Of a DNA stretch of 64,000 nucleotides, positions 26,545-34,882 are shown one piece after another (position 1 is the stretch's first letter; the number at the start of each line of letters is the position of its first letter). Under the pieces are notes generated by a model. It saw only the letters and a list, made by a program, of their open reading frames with translations, was not told the DNA's origin and did not search any database. The DNA lies in assembly GCA_963842235.1 (NCBI GenBank), contig CAWJFT010000001.1:186001-250000 (forward strand), read 5' to 3'. The stretch comes from JACDAN01 sp963842235. GTDB taxonomy: Bacteria; Actinomycetota; Thermoleophilia; Gaiellales; Gaiellaceae. Made by a program: the position numbers and the translations under genes.

Positions 26545-26578
26545 GCTTGCGCGAGTGTTCCGGAATGACGCCCGAGCG
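26545..26578 (+). repeat. 33-bp accessory-region repeat, copy G
   Basis: Reads gcgagtgttccggaatgacg then cccgagcg; keeps the TTCCGGAA palindrome. 12 bases past the stop of the VOC gene at 26590. Confidence 0.8.
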
Positions 26579-26589
26579 CGTGTTGGGCG

Positions 26590-27027
26590 TCAGCCGATTT
26601 GCTCGGCCAGGCCGATGAGAATGCCCTCGGGGCCTCGGACGTAGCAAAGCCGATACACGTCTTCGTACTGGACCACTTCGTCGACGAGTTGCGCGCCGTG
26701 CTCGCGGAGCCGGGCCAGCGTGTCGTCGAGGTCGTCCACCGCGAACATGACGCGGAGGTAGCCGAGGGCGTTTACCGGCGCGTTCCGGTGATCGGCGACC
26801 GTAGGCGGCGTGAGAAAGCGCGAGAGTTCGATCCTGCCGTGGCCGTCCGGCGTACTCATCATGGCGATCTCGACGCGCTGGTCGCGCAGTCCAGTGACGC
26901 GCCCTGACCAGTCTCCTTCGATCATCGCCCGCCCCTCGAGTTCGAGGCCGAGCTCGGCGAAAAACGAGATCGCGGCATCAAGCGACTCCACCACGATGCC
27001 CACGTTGTCCATCCGTTGGAGCGCCAA
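26590..27027 (-). CDS. VOC-family (glyoxalase/bleomycin resistance-like) protein 1
   Basis: 145 residues with two beta-alpha-beta-beta-beta halves: MDNVGIVVESLDAAISFFAELGLEL at residues 6-30, and later LGYLRVMFAVDDLDDTLARLREHGAQL. The metal-ligand positions seem partly kept (DNVGIVV, a Glu in RIELSRF). Members are lyases, dioxygenases or antibiotic-binding proteins, and the activity cannot be specified. ATG start at 27027. It follows repeat copy G; no repeat was found on its 5' side. Confidence 0.88.
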   Translation of the reverse strand: MALQRMDNVGIVVESLDAAISFFAELGLELEGRAMIEGDWSGRVTGLRDQRVEIAMMSTPDGHGRIELSRFLTPPTVADHRNAPVNALGYLRVMFAVDDLDDTLARLREHGAQLVDEVVQYEDVYRLCYVRGPEGILIGLAEQIG

Positions 27028-27091
27028 GCGGTCATTGTCGCGGATCGCAAAGCGCCGATGAATTTTCGGTGCGCTACTGGTCTCTACTGCG

Positions 27092-27103
27092 TACGGATCC
27101 GTA
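27092..27103. promoter_or_regulatory. Palindrome TACGGATCCGTA, copy 1
   Basis: Perfect 12-bp palindrome in a longer shared block (gcgtacggatccgtaagcg), 41 bases before the start at 27145. The same block precedes the next gene at 27700, so it is a good candidate for a shared operator or promoter element. Confidence 0.55.
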
Positions 27104-27144
27104 AGCGCGGGTCCGCTGACACCACGGATCGACAGGAGCCCTCA

Positions 27145-27681
27145 ATGACGCAGCCAGTGACTGAGCTCGACGCGCGCTTCAGCGACCCGGCCGCGGTCGC
27201 GGCCGACTGGGATCAGACTCGCCGGACGCTCGAAGACGCCGAGTTGTTCTGGATCGCGACCGTCCGAGCGGACGGTCGGCCGCATGCGACGCCACTCGTC
27301 CGTGTCTGGCTCGATGACGCGATCCATTTCGCGACCGGCTTCGGCGAGCAGAAGGCCGTGAACCTGAGAACCAACCAGAACGTGATCCTGATGACCGGTT
27401 GCAACGAATGGGAGCGAGGGCTCGACGTCGTGGTCGAGGGCGAGGCCGTCCAAGTGATCGACGAAAGCGTCCTCAAACGGCTCGCAGAGGAGTGGGAGAC
27501 GAATTGGGACGGCCGCTGGCACTACGAAGTGCACGAGGGCGGATTTCGGCACGAGGCAAACGCCGACGCGATCCTCGTGTTCTCGGTGAGGCCGACCAAG
27601 GTCCTCGCGTTCGCCAAGGGCACCTACGGCCAGACGCGCCACCGGTTCGGCCAGACGCGCCACCGGTTCAAGCAGGAATAG
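27145..27681 (+). CDS. Pyridoxamine 5'-phosphate oxidase-family (FMN/F420-binding) protein
   Basis: 178 residues with the split-barrel flavin fold: FWIATVRADGRPHATPLVRVWLDD near residues 35-58, then KAVNLRTNQNVILMTG. PPOX-family proteins bind FMN, F420 or haem; substrate unknown. The ATG at 27145 follows CAGGAGCCCTCA. The extreme C-terminus contains a perfect duplication of seven codons (GQTRHRF twice), evidently a recent slippage. Preceded by the TACGGATCCGTA palindrome also found before pepE. Confidence 0.88.
   Translation: MTQPVTELDARFSDPAAVAADWDQTRRTLEDAELFWIATVRADGRPHATPLVRVWLDDAIHFATGFGEQKAVNLRTNQNVILMTGCNEWERGLDVVVEGEAVQVIDESVLKRLAEEWETNWDGRWHYEVHEGGFRHEANADAILVFSVRPTKVLAFAKGTYGQTRHRFGQTRHRFKQE
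27628..27669 (+). repeat. 21-bp perfect tandem duplication inside the PPOX gene
   Basis: Two adjacent identical units (27628-27648 and 27649-27669) encode GQTRHRF twice. The frame is kept, so only the C-terminal length changes. Confidence 0.9.
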
Positions 27682-27699
27682 CCCTGGCTCTCCACCGCG

Positions 27700-27711
27700 T
27701 ACGGATCCGTA
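27700..27711. promoter_or_regulatory. Palindrome TACGGATCCGTA, copy 2
   Basis: Same 12-bp palindrome in a near-identical block, 46 bases upstream of the pepE start. Its recurrence at almost the same distance as copy 1 suggests common control. Confidence 0.55.
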
Positions 27712-27757
27712 AGCGGCGGGAACGTTCTCCCCTACACCAACGAATTCAGGAGGCAAC

Positions 27758-28426
27758 GTGAAGCTTCTTCTTACGTCCGCCGGCATCAAGAACCCGAGCA
27801 TCCACGACGCACTGGTCGAGCTGCTGGGCAAGCCGACCGCCGAGTGCGACGCCCTCTGCATTCCCACGGCGTTGTACGGGCATCCCTGGGCCGGCCCTCG
27901 CCAGGCGTGGCGGTGCATCAGCGGGCAGGAGACTGGCACTCCCACGGTCGGACTGGGCTGGAAGTCGATGGGAGTGCTGGAGCTCACCGCCCTGCCGAGC
28001 CTCGACGCGGAACGCTGGGTCCCGCTGGTCCGAGAGACGGACGTCCTGCTCGTCGAGGGCGGCGATGCCACGTACCTGTGCCACTGGATGCGGCAGAGCG
28101 GACTGGCGGACCTCCTGGCGACGCTGCCCGAGACGGTCTGGGTTGGGGTGAGCGCCGGAAGCATGGTGATGACCCCTCGGATCGGTGACGACTTCGTGAT
28201 GTGGCCGTCAGCGACAGACGACCGCACCCTAGGGATCGTCGACTTCTCGATCTTCCCCCACCTCGATAACCCTGACCTGCCGTGGAACAAGATGGCCACC
28301 GCAGAGGAATGGGCGGCCCGCTTGTCAGGCCCGGCGTACGCGATCGACGACGAGACCGCCATCAAAGTGGTCGACGACACCGTCGACGTCGTCTCCGAGG
28401 GACACTGGAAACTGCTCACGCCCTAG
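27758..28426 (+). CDS. pepE: Peptidase E (S51 alpha-aspartyl dipeptidase-like)
   Basis: 222 residues. The nucleophile elbow is GVSAGSMVM with Ser132, preceded by EGGDATYL and followed by FSIFPHLDNPDLP, whose His168 fits the catalytic histidine. This matches family S51, cytoplasmic serine peptidases that cleave Asp-X dipeptides; specificity is inferred. Start ATG at 27758 follows TCAGGAGGCAACG. It may be co-regulated with the PPOX gene through the shared palindrome. Confidence 0.9.
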   Translation: MKLLLTSAGIKNPSIHDALVELLGKPTAECDALCIPTALYGHPWAGPRQAWRCISGQETGTPTVGLGWKSMGVLELTALPSLDAERWVPLVRETDVLLVEGGDATYLCHWMRQSGLADLLATLPETVWVGVSAGSMVMTPRIGDDFVMWPSATDDRTLGIVDFSIFPHLDNPDLPWNKMATAEEWAARLSGPAYAIDDETAIKVVDDTVDVVSEGHWKLLTP

Positions 28427-28632
28427 GACTGAGACGTGGGCGAGCGTCCTCTCGCCTGGATTGTGGGGTGTAATCGATCCTCTGTTGTCGTTGACGCGAT
28501 GCCCTACGAGGAACAGACGCTCGCATCGCCGGTCGGCACCTGACGCGCTCCTTCCTAACCAGCCAGGCGTTCTGACGTCGGTTCTTATACTTGCGCACAA
28601 CCTGGAGGGGTCGGACACAAAGGAGGCGGACA

Positions 28633-30211
28633 TTGGGTCGGAGTCTGAGGATTCTGCTCTTGACCGGCGCTGCGTTGCTCGTTCTCGCGGCGGCTGGCTG
28701 CGGCGGCGACGACGGTGGTGGAGGAGGCGGCGGCACGATCGTGCACGGCACGACCGACCAGCCGGTCTCGTACGACCCCGCCGGCTCGTACGACCTGCCG
28801 TCCTGGAACGTCATCTACAACGTCATCCCGGGCCTCCTGTCGCTCCCGCCCGGCGGGAACCAGCCTGAGCCCGCGCTCGCCGAGTCGTGCGTGTTCGACA
28901 ACCCGAGCACGTACACGTGCAAGCTCCGCGACGGCCTCAAGTTCAGCGACGGAACGGACCTGACCGCGGAGGACGTCAAGGCCTCGTTCGACCGCGTGAA
29001 CCGGATCAACGACTCGAACGGTCCGTCCAGCCTCTTCGGCTCGCTCTACAAGGAGGCCGGGAAGGTCACCGGCCAGGAGGTCGAGGTCGTCGACGACAAG
29101 ACCGTGACCTTCCACCTGAACAAGCCCGACGCGACCTGGCCGTTCATCATGACCACGGGCGGCGGCGGCATCGTCCCGTCCGAGTACCCCGCCAACAAGC
29201 TTCAGCCTGACGCCAGCGCCGTCGGCGACGGCCCGTACAAGCTGGCCGAGTACAAGCCCGGCGAGCAGACCGTGCTCGAGAAGAACGACGACTACTACGG
29301 CGATGCGCCGAAGAACGACCGCGTGATCATCCAGTACTTCGACAAGTCGTCCGCGCTCAAGCTCGCCGTGGAGAACGGCGAGGTCGATCTCGCCTACCGG
29401 AACCTGACGCCGACGGAGATCGAAGACCTCCGCTCATCCGACGGTCTCTCGGTCGTCGAGGGCAACGGCACCGAGATCCGGTACATGGTCTTCAACACCA
29501 AGCTCGCGCCGGGGAAGGACCTCGCCGTGCGCAAGGCGGCCGCGTACATCATCGACCGCCAGGCGATCGCGGACAACGTCTACAACGGCACCGTCCAGCC
29601 GCTGTACTCCATGGTCCCGCAGGGGATCGCGGGTCACATCGACGCGTTCAAGACGATGTACGGCGCGACGCCCGAATAAGGCCAAGGCGCAGCAGGCGCT
29701 GCAGGCGGCCGGCGTGAAGACGCCGGTGCAGGCCGAGATCTGGTGGACGCCCTCGCACTACGGCGACTCGTCGGCCGACGAGTACGCCGAGATCAAGCGC
29801 GCCTTCGACGGCAGCGGCCTCTTCAAGGTGCAGCTGAAGTCGACCGAGTGGGACCAGTACAGCGAGGCCTACGCCGAGGATCAGTACCCGATCTTCCAGC
29901 TCGGCTGGTTCCCGGACTACCCGGATCCCGACAACTACCTCACGCCGTTCTACAGCACGGACAACTTCCTCAAGAACCACTACTCGAACAAGGAAGTGGA
30001 CCGGCTGCTCGCCGACCAGAAGGCCTCGACCGACCAGGCCCACCGCGAGCAGGACTTCCGGCAGATCCAGACGATTGCGGCCCAGGAGGTGCCGATCATC
30101 CCGATCTGGCAGGGGAAGCAGGTCGCAGCCGTCCGGGACGGGATCACCGGCGTCGACCAGACCTTCGACCCGTCCTTCCAGTTCCGCTACTGGCTGATCG
30201 AGAAGAGCTAA
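28633..30211 (+). pseudogene. Peptide ABC transporter substrate-binding lipoprotein (SBP family 5), operon 2, one-base insertion
   Basis: TTG start at 28633, seven bases after AAGGAGG. The lipoprotein signal ends LAAAGC, with Cys23 followed by a Gly/Asp-rich linker. SBP_bac_5 features: RDGLKFSDGTDLTAEDVKAS, GDGPYKLAEYKPGEQ and NRDY-type later blocks. The frame closes at 29679 (cccgaataag) but removal of one base restores PNKAKAQQALQAAGVKTP, and the frame continues to 30211 with FQFRYWLIEKS. A possible -10 (TATACT) lies at 28586-28591. It should deliver peptides to the permeases at 30283 and 31485 if the frameshift is only a sequence error. Confidence 0.88.
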
Positions 30212-30222
30212 CGAACTGTCGC

Positions 30223-30256
30223 GATGAGGGTGCGGGCTCGAACCCGCACCCTCATC
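30223..30256 (+). promoter_or_regulatory. 14-bp perfect intercistronic hairpin after the binding-protein gene
   Basis: GATGAGGGTGCGGG (30223-30236) and its exact complement (30243-30256) flank a six-base CTCGAA loop. It lies between the binding protein and the permease in the same operon, the usual place for an mRNA-stabilising or partial-termination stem-loop that raises binding-protein levels. No T-run follows. Confidence 0.7.
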
Positions 30257-30282
30257 CGGCAACGACCTAAAGTCTCGGGGGA

Positions 30283-31317
30283 ATGGCCGGAGCACACCAC
30301 ACCACGTCGCTCCGCACCTACGCGCTGACGCGGCTCGCGCTCGCGCTGCCGATGATCTGGATCCTGCTCACGATGGTCTTCGTGCTGCTGCGCGTGGCGC
30401 CGGGCGACCCGATCAGCGCTGCGCTCGGCGGCCGCCTCTCGCCCGAGCAGCTGCAGGCACGACGCGAGGCCGCCGGCTACGACGAGCCGCTGATCAAGCA
30501 GTACTTCGAGTACCTCGGCAACGTCGTCACGCTCGACTTCGGCGAGACGATCGTCGACAACCGCCCGGTCACGGAAGTGATCCGCCAGAACGGCGCCGCG
30601 ACGCTCGAGCTCACGATCGCCGCGTTCCTCGTCTCCCTCGCTGTGGGGATCCCGATCGGGCTCCTCTGCGGCCGCTACCGAGACACGCCGATCGACATCG
30701 CCGGGCGGTTATTCGGGATCGTCGTCTACGCGGCGCCGGTGTTCTTCCTCGGCTTCCTGGCGCAGATCGTCTTCAGCCAGTGGCTCGGGTGGTTACCCAG
30801 CTCGGGCCGGGCGTCTCCGGTGACGACCTTCGACCTCAACACGACCACGAACCTCTACCTGATCGACTCGCTGCTCTCGCTCAACTTCCCCGCCTTCAAG
30901 GACGTCCTCGAGCACCTCATCCTCCCGGCGACCACGCTCGGGCTCGTGATCGGCGGCGTCTTCATCCGCCTCGTGCGGGTCAATGTGCTCCAGACGCTCC
31001 AGGGCGACTACATCGAAGCCGCGCGGGCGCGCGGCCTCTCCGAGCGCAACGTCGTCTGGCACCACGCGTTCAAGAACGCGCTCGTCCCGGTGATCACGGT
31101 GATCGGGCTCCAGGTCGCGCTCCTCCTCGGCGGCGCCGTCCTCACGGAGCAGACGTTCAACTGGCCGGGAATCGGCTCGGAACTGATCCGCTACCTGAAC
31201 AACCGCGACTACATCGCGATCCAGGGGATCATCACGTTCTTCGCCGTCCTGGTCGTCATCGTCAGCCTGCTGATCGACCTGGTGAACGCGTGGGTCGACC
31301 CGAGGGTGCGGTACTAA
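30283..31317 (+). CDS. Peptide ABC transporter permease (DppB/OppB-like), operon 2
   Basis: 344 residues with the OppB N-terminal domain (RLALALPMIWILLTMVFVLL, then LRVAPGDPI) and the permease core with six membrane spans. The EAA loop is ARARGLSERNVVWHHAFKNA. The C-terminus ends DPRVRY, as is usual for this family. Intact, in contrast to its operon 1 counterpart. Starts 27 bases after the strong hairpin at 30223-30256. Confidence 0.93.
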   Translation: MAGAHHTTSLRTYALTRLALALPMIWILLTMVFVLLRVAPGDPISAALGGRLSPEQLQARREAAGYDEPLIKQYFEYLGNVVTLDFGETIVDNRPVTEVIRQNGAATLELTIAAFLVSLAVGIPIGLLCGRYRDTPIDIAGRLFGIVVYAAPVFFLGFLAQIVFSQWLGWLPSSGRASPVTTFDLNTTTNLYLIDSLLSLNFPAFKDVLEHLILPATTLGLVIGGVFIRLVRVNVLQTLQGDYIEAARARGLSERNVVWHHAFKNALVPVITVIGLQVALLLGGAVLTEQTFNWPGIGSELIRYLNNRDYIAIQGIITFFAVLVVIVSLLIDLVNAWVDPRVRY

Positions 31318-31379
31318 GTGCCCCTCCCAGCACTGTCATCCGGACTTTTCGCGGCTGCAAAGCGGACCCAGTCTGGAGC

Positions 31380-31422
31380 CTCAGGTCGCACCCATATCTC
31401 CTCGATATGGCCGCGACCTGAG
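31380..31422 (+). promoter_or_regulatory. Long intercistronic hairpin between the two permease genes
   Basis: CTCAGGTCGC (31380-31389) pairs with GCGACCTGAG (31413-31422), and inside it CCATATC pairs with GATATGG around a TCCTC loop. It fills a 168-base gap inside the operon, so it may process or attenuate the transcript. It is unrelated to the 78-nt element. Confidence 0.6.
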
Positions 31423-31484
31423 TCCGCAGCCTGGATCGCTTTTCGCGCGCCAAAAGCCCGGCAACAGCACTGGAAGGAGCACTA

Positions 31485-32437
31485 ATGCGCGGCGGCCGCA
31501 TTCGTGGCTCCGATCCGCGAGGCGCGCGGCGTGCCCAAGTGGGTGCTCTGGTCGGGGATCGTGATCACGCACGTTCTTCGTCATCCTCGCCCTCTTCGCG
31601 CCGCTGATCTCGCCCTACAACTTCGACGAGTACCAGACGGCGAGCGGCGAGCGCTTCGGCAAGCAGCAGCCTCCGTCCGCCGAGCATCCGTTCGGGACGA
31701 ACGTTCTCGGCACCGACGTGCTCGCGCGGGTGATCTACGGGGCGCGAACTGCGCTCGAGGTCGTCCTGCTCGCGGTGTTCTTCTCGCTGCTGATCGGCCT
31801 GCCCCTCGGGCTGATGTCCGGCTACTTCGGCGGCAAGCAGGACCGGGTCTTAGTCCTGATCATGGACTCGCTCTTCGCCTTCCCCTACCTCTTGCTCGCG
31901 ATCGTGATCGCCTTCCTGCTCTCGGACAAGATCGGCCAGGGCGTCTTCACCGCGGCGATCGCGATCTCGGTCGTCTACGTGCCGCAGTACTTCCGCGTCG
32001 TCCGCAACCACGTGATCAGCGTGCGCGAGGAGTCGTACGTCGAGGCGGCGCGTGCGCTCGGCGCGAAGCCGGGGACGGTGATCCGCAAGTACGTGCTCCA
32101 GAACGTGATCCAGAGCGTGCCCGTGATCGCGACGCTGAACGCCGCGGACGCGATCCTCACGCTCGCCGCGCTCGGGTTCCTCGGCTACGGAATCCAGCCG
32201 ACGGACGGCGCGGAGTGGGGCTACGACCTCCAGCGGGCGATCGCCGACGCCGGCGCCGGGATCTGGTGGACCGGGCTCTTCCCGGGCCTCGCGATCGTCG
32301 CGATGGTGACGGGGCTGACGCTCCTCGGTGAGGGCCTGAACGACGTCCTCAACCCGGTGCTGCGGCGGCGCGCGATCCAGGACGTCGTCCTGCCGGCGCA
32401 GCCCGCGAAGGCGCCCGTCGAGGAGGTCGGCGTATGA
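31485..32437 (+). pseudogene. Peptide ABC transporter permease (DppC/OppC-like), operon 2, frameshifted near the N-terminus
   Basis: A good ribosome site (GGAAGGAG) precedes ATG 31485, but the family-like N-terminus PIREARGVPKWVLWSGIVIT is in the next frame, and the remainder (FFVILALFAPLISPYNFDEY onward to 32437) is in a third. Two extra bases, near 31502 and 31572, explain this. The core is conserved: HPFGTNVLGTDVLARVIYGAR, the EAA loop ARALGAKPGTVIRKYVLQNV and GFLGYGIQPTDGAEWG. The stop codon opens structured element copy 3. Confidence 0.85.
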
Positions 32438-32512
32438 GACGTCGCTTGCGATGTCTCCTTCAGGCCGTACGGGCTCTGCCCGTGCGGCCGTCTGCAATGA
32501 CCGGTCGACACG
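32435..32512 (+). repeat. Structured intercistronic element, copy 3
   Basis: 78 nt from the permease stop codon, 22 nt before the OppD start. Hairpin 2 is a perfect 12-bp stem with a TCT loop; an A-T pair here replaces the G-T of copy 1 and the G-C of copy 2 at the same position. The tail AATGACCGGTCGACACG is identical to the other copies. Confidence 0.85.
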
Positions 32513-32534
32513 TGGGAACTGTGCAGGTTCGGCT

Positions 32535-33557
32535 GTGAGCGCCGTCCTCACGGTCGAGGATCTGAGGGTCTGGTACGGGACCGACCGCGGGCCGGTGCGG
32601 GCCGTCGACGGCGTCTCGTTCGAGATCGGGACGGGGGAGACGCTCGGGCTCGTCGGCGAGTCGGGCTGCGGGAAGTCGACGCTCGGCCGCGGGATCATGG
32701 GCCTGCTCCCGCGCGGCGCCGTCATGGACGGGACGATCGAGTTCGAAGGGCGCAACCTCGTCGGGCTCGGCGACCGCGACCTCCGCCGGCTGCGCGGGCC
32801 CGAGATCGGCCTGATCTTCCAGGAGCCGATGACCCGCCTCAACCCCCTGATGCGGATCGAGGACCACTTCAAGGAGACGCTCGAGACCCACGAGCCCAAC
32901 CTGACCGACGCGGAGCTGCGGCGCCGCTCGCTCGACGCCCTCGGGCGCATGGGGATCCCGCCGACCCGCTTCCGCCAGTACCCACACGAGTTCTCCGGCG
33001 GGATGCGGCAGCGGATCATGATCGCGCTCGCGCTCGTGCTGCGGCCCAAGCTCGTGATCGCCGACGAGCCGACGACGGCGCTCGACGTGCTCGTCGAGGC
33101 GCAGATCATCACGATCCTCGACGACCTCAAGCGCAACTCCGACACCTCGCTGCTCCTGATCACGCACAACCTCGGGATCGTCGCCGAGGCCTGCGAGCGC
33201 GTCGCCGTCATGTACGCGGGGTGGATCGTCGAGGAGGGCGATGCGCGCACGGTCTTCTCGGACCCCGCGCACCCCTACACCCGCGAGCTGCTGCGCTCGG
33301 TCATCTCCCTGAACACGACCGAGCTGAACTACATCCCCGGCGCGCCGCCCGACCTGGCCGATCCGCCGCAGGCCTGCCGCTTCCACCCGCGCTGCCCGAA
33401 CGCGATGGAGGTCTGCGCGCAGCAGGATCCGATCGAGGTGCGCGCGGCAACCGGCCAGCGCGTCCGTTGCTGGCTGCACGGGCCCGAGGAGGAGATCCCG
33501 CCCGGCGCCGAGGAGCCGCTCGAGCGCGAGGCGATCGCGATCGCCGAAGAGGCCTAG
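32535..33557 (+). CDS. Peptide ABC transporter ATP-binding protein (DppD/OppD-like), operon 2
   Basis: 340 residues from GTG 32535, 22 nt after structured element copy 3. Walker [11 protein letters not shown]-loop FQEPMTRLNPL, signature [15 protein letters not shown], Walker [15 protein letters not shown]-switch ITHNLG, and CRFHPRCPNAM. Note Glu in the Q-loop region (QEPM), a common OppD variation, and Asn after the switch His. The OppF partner is not next to it but at 36349, separated by four unrelated genes. Confidence 0.93.
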   Translation: MSAVLTVEDLRVWYGTDRGPVRAVDGVSFEIGTGETLGLVGESGCGKSTLGRGIMGLLPRGAVMDGTIEFEGRNLVGLGDRDLRRLRGPEIGLIFQEPMTRLNPLMRIEDHFKETLETHEPNLTDAELRRRSLDALGRMGIPPTRFRQYPHEFSGGMRQRIMIALALVLRPKLVIADEPTTALDVLVEAQIITILDDLKRNSDTSLLLITHNLGIVAEACERVAVMYAGWIVEEGDARTVFSDPAHPYTRELLRSVISLNTTELNYIPGAPPDLADPPQACRFHPRCPNAMEVCAQQDPIEVRAATGQRVRCWLHGPEEEIPPGAEEPLEREAIAIAEEA

Positions 33558-33577
33558 ACGTCCGGAGGCTGATGTGT

Positions 33578-33609
33578 GAGGAGAGGGCGGCTCTCGCTGC
33601 CCTCTCCTC
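33578..33609. terminator. Bidirectional hairpin terminator
   Basis: GAGGAGAGGGC (33578-33588) and GCCCTCTCCTC (33599-33609) form a perfect 11-bp stem between the convergent ABC operon and the His-rich protein gene. No strong T-run. Confidence 0.7.
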
Positions 33610-33632
33610 GTTCGCAGACGGACGTTGCGTTC

Positions 33633-34442
33633 TTAGTCGTCGTCCTCGTCGTCGTCGTCGTCGCCCCGGCAGGGCGTGTCGTCATCTCCAACAAATTGAA
33701 CAGTCAGGTTGGAGGGGATTGCGACAGGGACGCCCGTGCTCGGATTACGGAATAGTCCAACGGTTTCAATGGGGCTGGTCGGGTCGGGAACTCCGAGGCC
33801 GGTGAAGTTCCGAGGCAACCGACCCAGGCTCTCGTCACATGCGCTTGAAGTGATCGTGAAAGAGATGTTCGCTTGGCTACCGGCAGTGCTCCAATTGGCC
33901 CTGATGATGTCGCTGACACAAACACTCTTGCGGTGCCTGCCGCCGCCGCGAACGTTGGCATCGCGTCGTACTTGAACGTCCGCGAGGCCGAGCTTGCGGC
34001 TCGGAAGGATCGCCTCGTGGCGAGAGTGACCGCGTGAATGACGATCGCCACGATCACCACGATCACCACGATCACCACGATGACCATGATGACCATGATG
34101 ATGATGGTGGTGGTGATGATGACGACGACGGCAAGAATTCTGCTTAGCAGCCTGATCGACGAAGTAGATGATGCCGGTTCCAGGGTCAGGATTGCCCGGA
34201 CTGTTCACAATCCAGGAACCGGAAAAAGTCGCTGACTCGCCCTGCGCGGTTGTACTCCCGGTGACCCTGCCTGGGAAGGCTTGTCCATTTGAAGTCACTC
34301 CAAATTCCCAGTTTGGGTCATGAGTCAGTGTGATCTGTGCTTCGACGCTGTCATCGATAAAGAGATTGGCGGCTTGTGCAGCCGGTACCAACGCCAGCGC
34401 CGTCACGATTCCCAGGAAGGTGAATAGGCGTCGGAATGTCAT
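33633..34442 (-). CDS. Secreted His-rich protein with acidic tail, unknown function
   Basis: 269 residues. A signal peptide is clear (FLGIVTALALVPAAQAANLF). A first region of about 75 residues has beta-rich character and ends in a cysteine. A low-complexity segment of nine consecutive histidines with further HGHH and repeated RGD units (about residues 105-145) comes next. A second region holds three cysteines (SVCVSD, SSACDES) and many Asn-X-Ser/Thr. The C-terminus is a poly-Asp/Glu tail. The His and Asp tracts suggest metal binding. ATG 34442 with AAGGAC seven bases before. The repeat segment could hide a compensating frameshift, so the exact middle is uncertain. No family recognised. Confidence 0.7.
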   Translation of the reverse strand: MTFRRLFTFLGIVTALALVPAAQAANLFIDDSVEAQITLTHDPNWEFGVTSNGQAFPGRVTGSTTAQGESATFSGSWIVNSPGNPDPGTGIIYFVDQAAKQNSCRRRHHHHHHHHHGHHGHRGDRGDRGDRGDRHSRGHSRHEAILPSRKLGLADVQVRRDANVRGGGRHRKSVCVSDIIRANWSTAGSQANISFTITSSACDESLGRLPRNFTGLGVPDPTSPIETVGLFRNPSTGVPVAIPSNLTVQFVGDDDTPCRGDDDDDEDDD

Positions 34443-34882
34443 AACGTCCTTCCCTTTGTGGGGTGCATGAACTCTCGCTTCGGGTTCGTGGTCATGCGAT
34501 CAGCGGCAAAGACGACGCACATCGCATGCGCGGCGCGACGTCGTTTGCAGATGACTCTCTTTTGGCCTCCTTCCGGGCGTTTGACAAACGGCTCCGGAAG
34601 GGCCGTAACCCTCGAGACGCCGCAGGGATCCGAGCTGTGCTACGGCTCCCTCCGCTTCCCCGCGATTATCCGCCCATGCCGACGCGACTGTCAACCCGCC
34701 CGACTGGTGGCAGACGCTCTGACTTGAAATCGACTAACAAGGCACAACTTCCAGGTCAATCAGAGATCGAATGGCCTGAGCGATAGCACGAGTCAGGCGC
34801 CGTGTGAGGCTTCCAGTCCGGATGCGCGAAGAGTTTGACCAGCGAGGTGTGCTGAGGGCACGTTGCTGGCATTCTGAGTCGC
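34443..34882. other. Intergenic region without a supported gene
   Basis: 440 bases between the divergent His-rich protein and signal peptidase genes. Short ORFs occur on both strands, but none has a ribosome site, family motif or codon pattern. It probably contains both promoters. Confidence 0.4.

Noticed and set aside
19129..26578. Integron attC sites
   Set aside because: The repeats lie between single genes, but the attC core motifs (RYYYAAC / GTTRRRY) and imperfect 60-100 base palindromes are not visible, cargo lies on both strands and no integrase is in the window.
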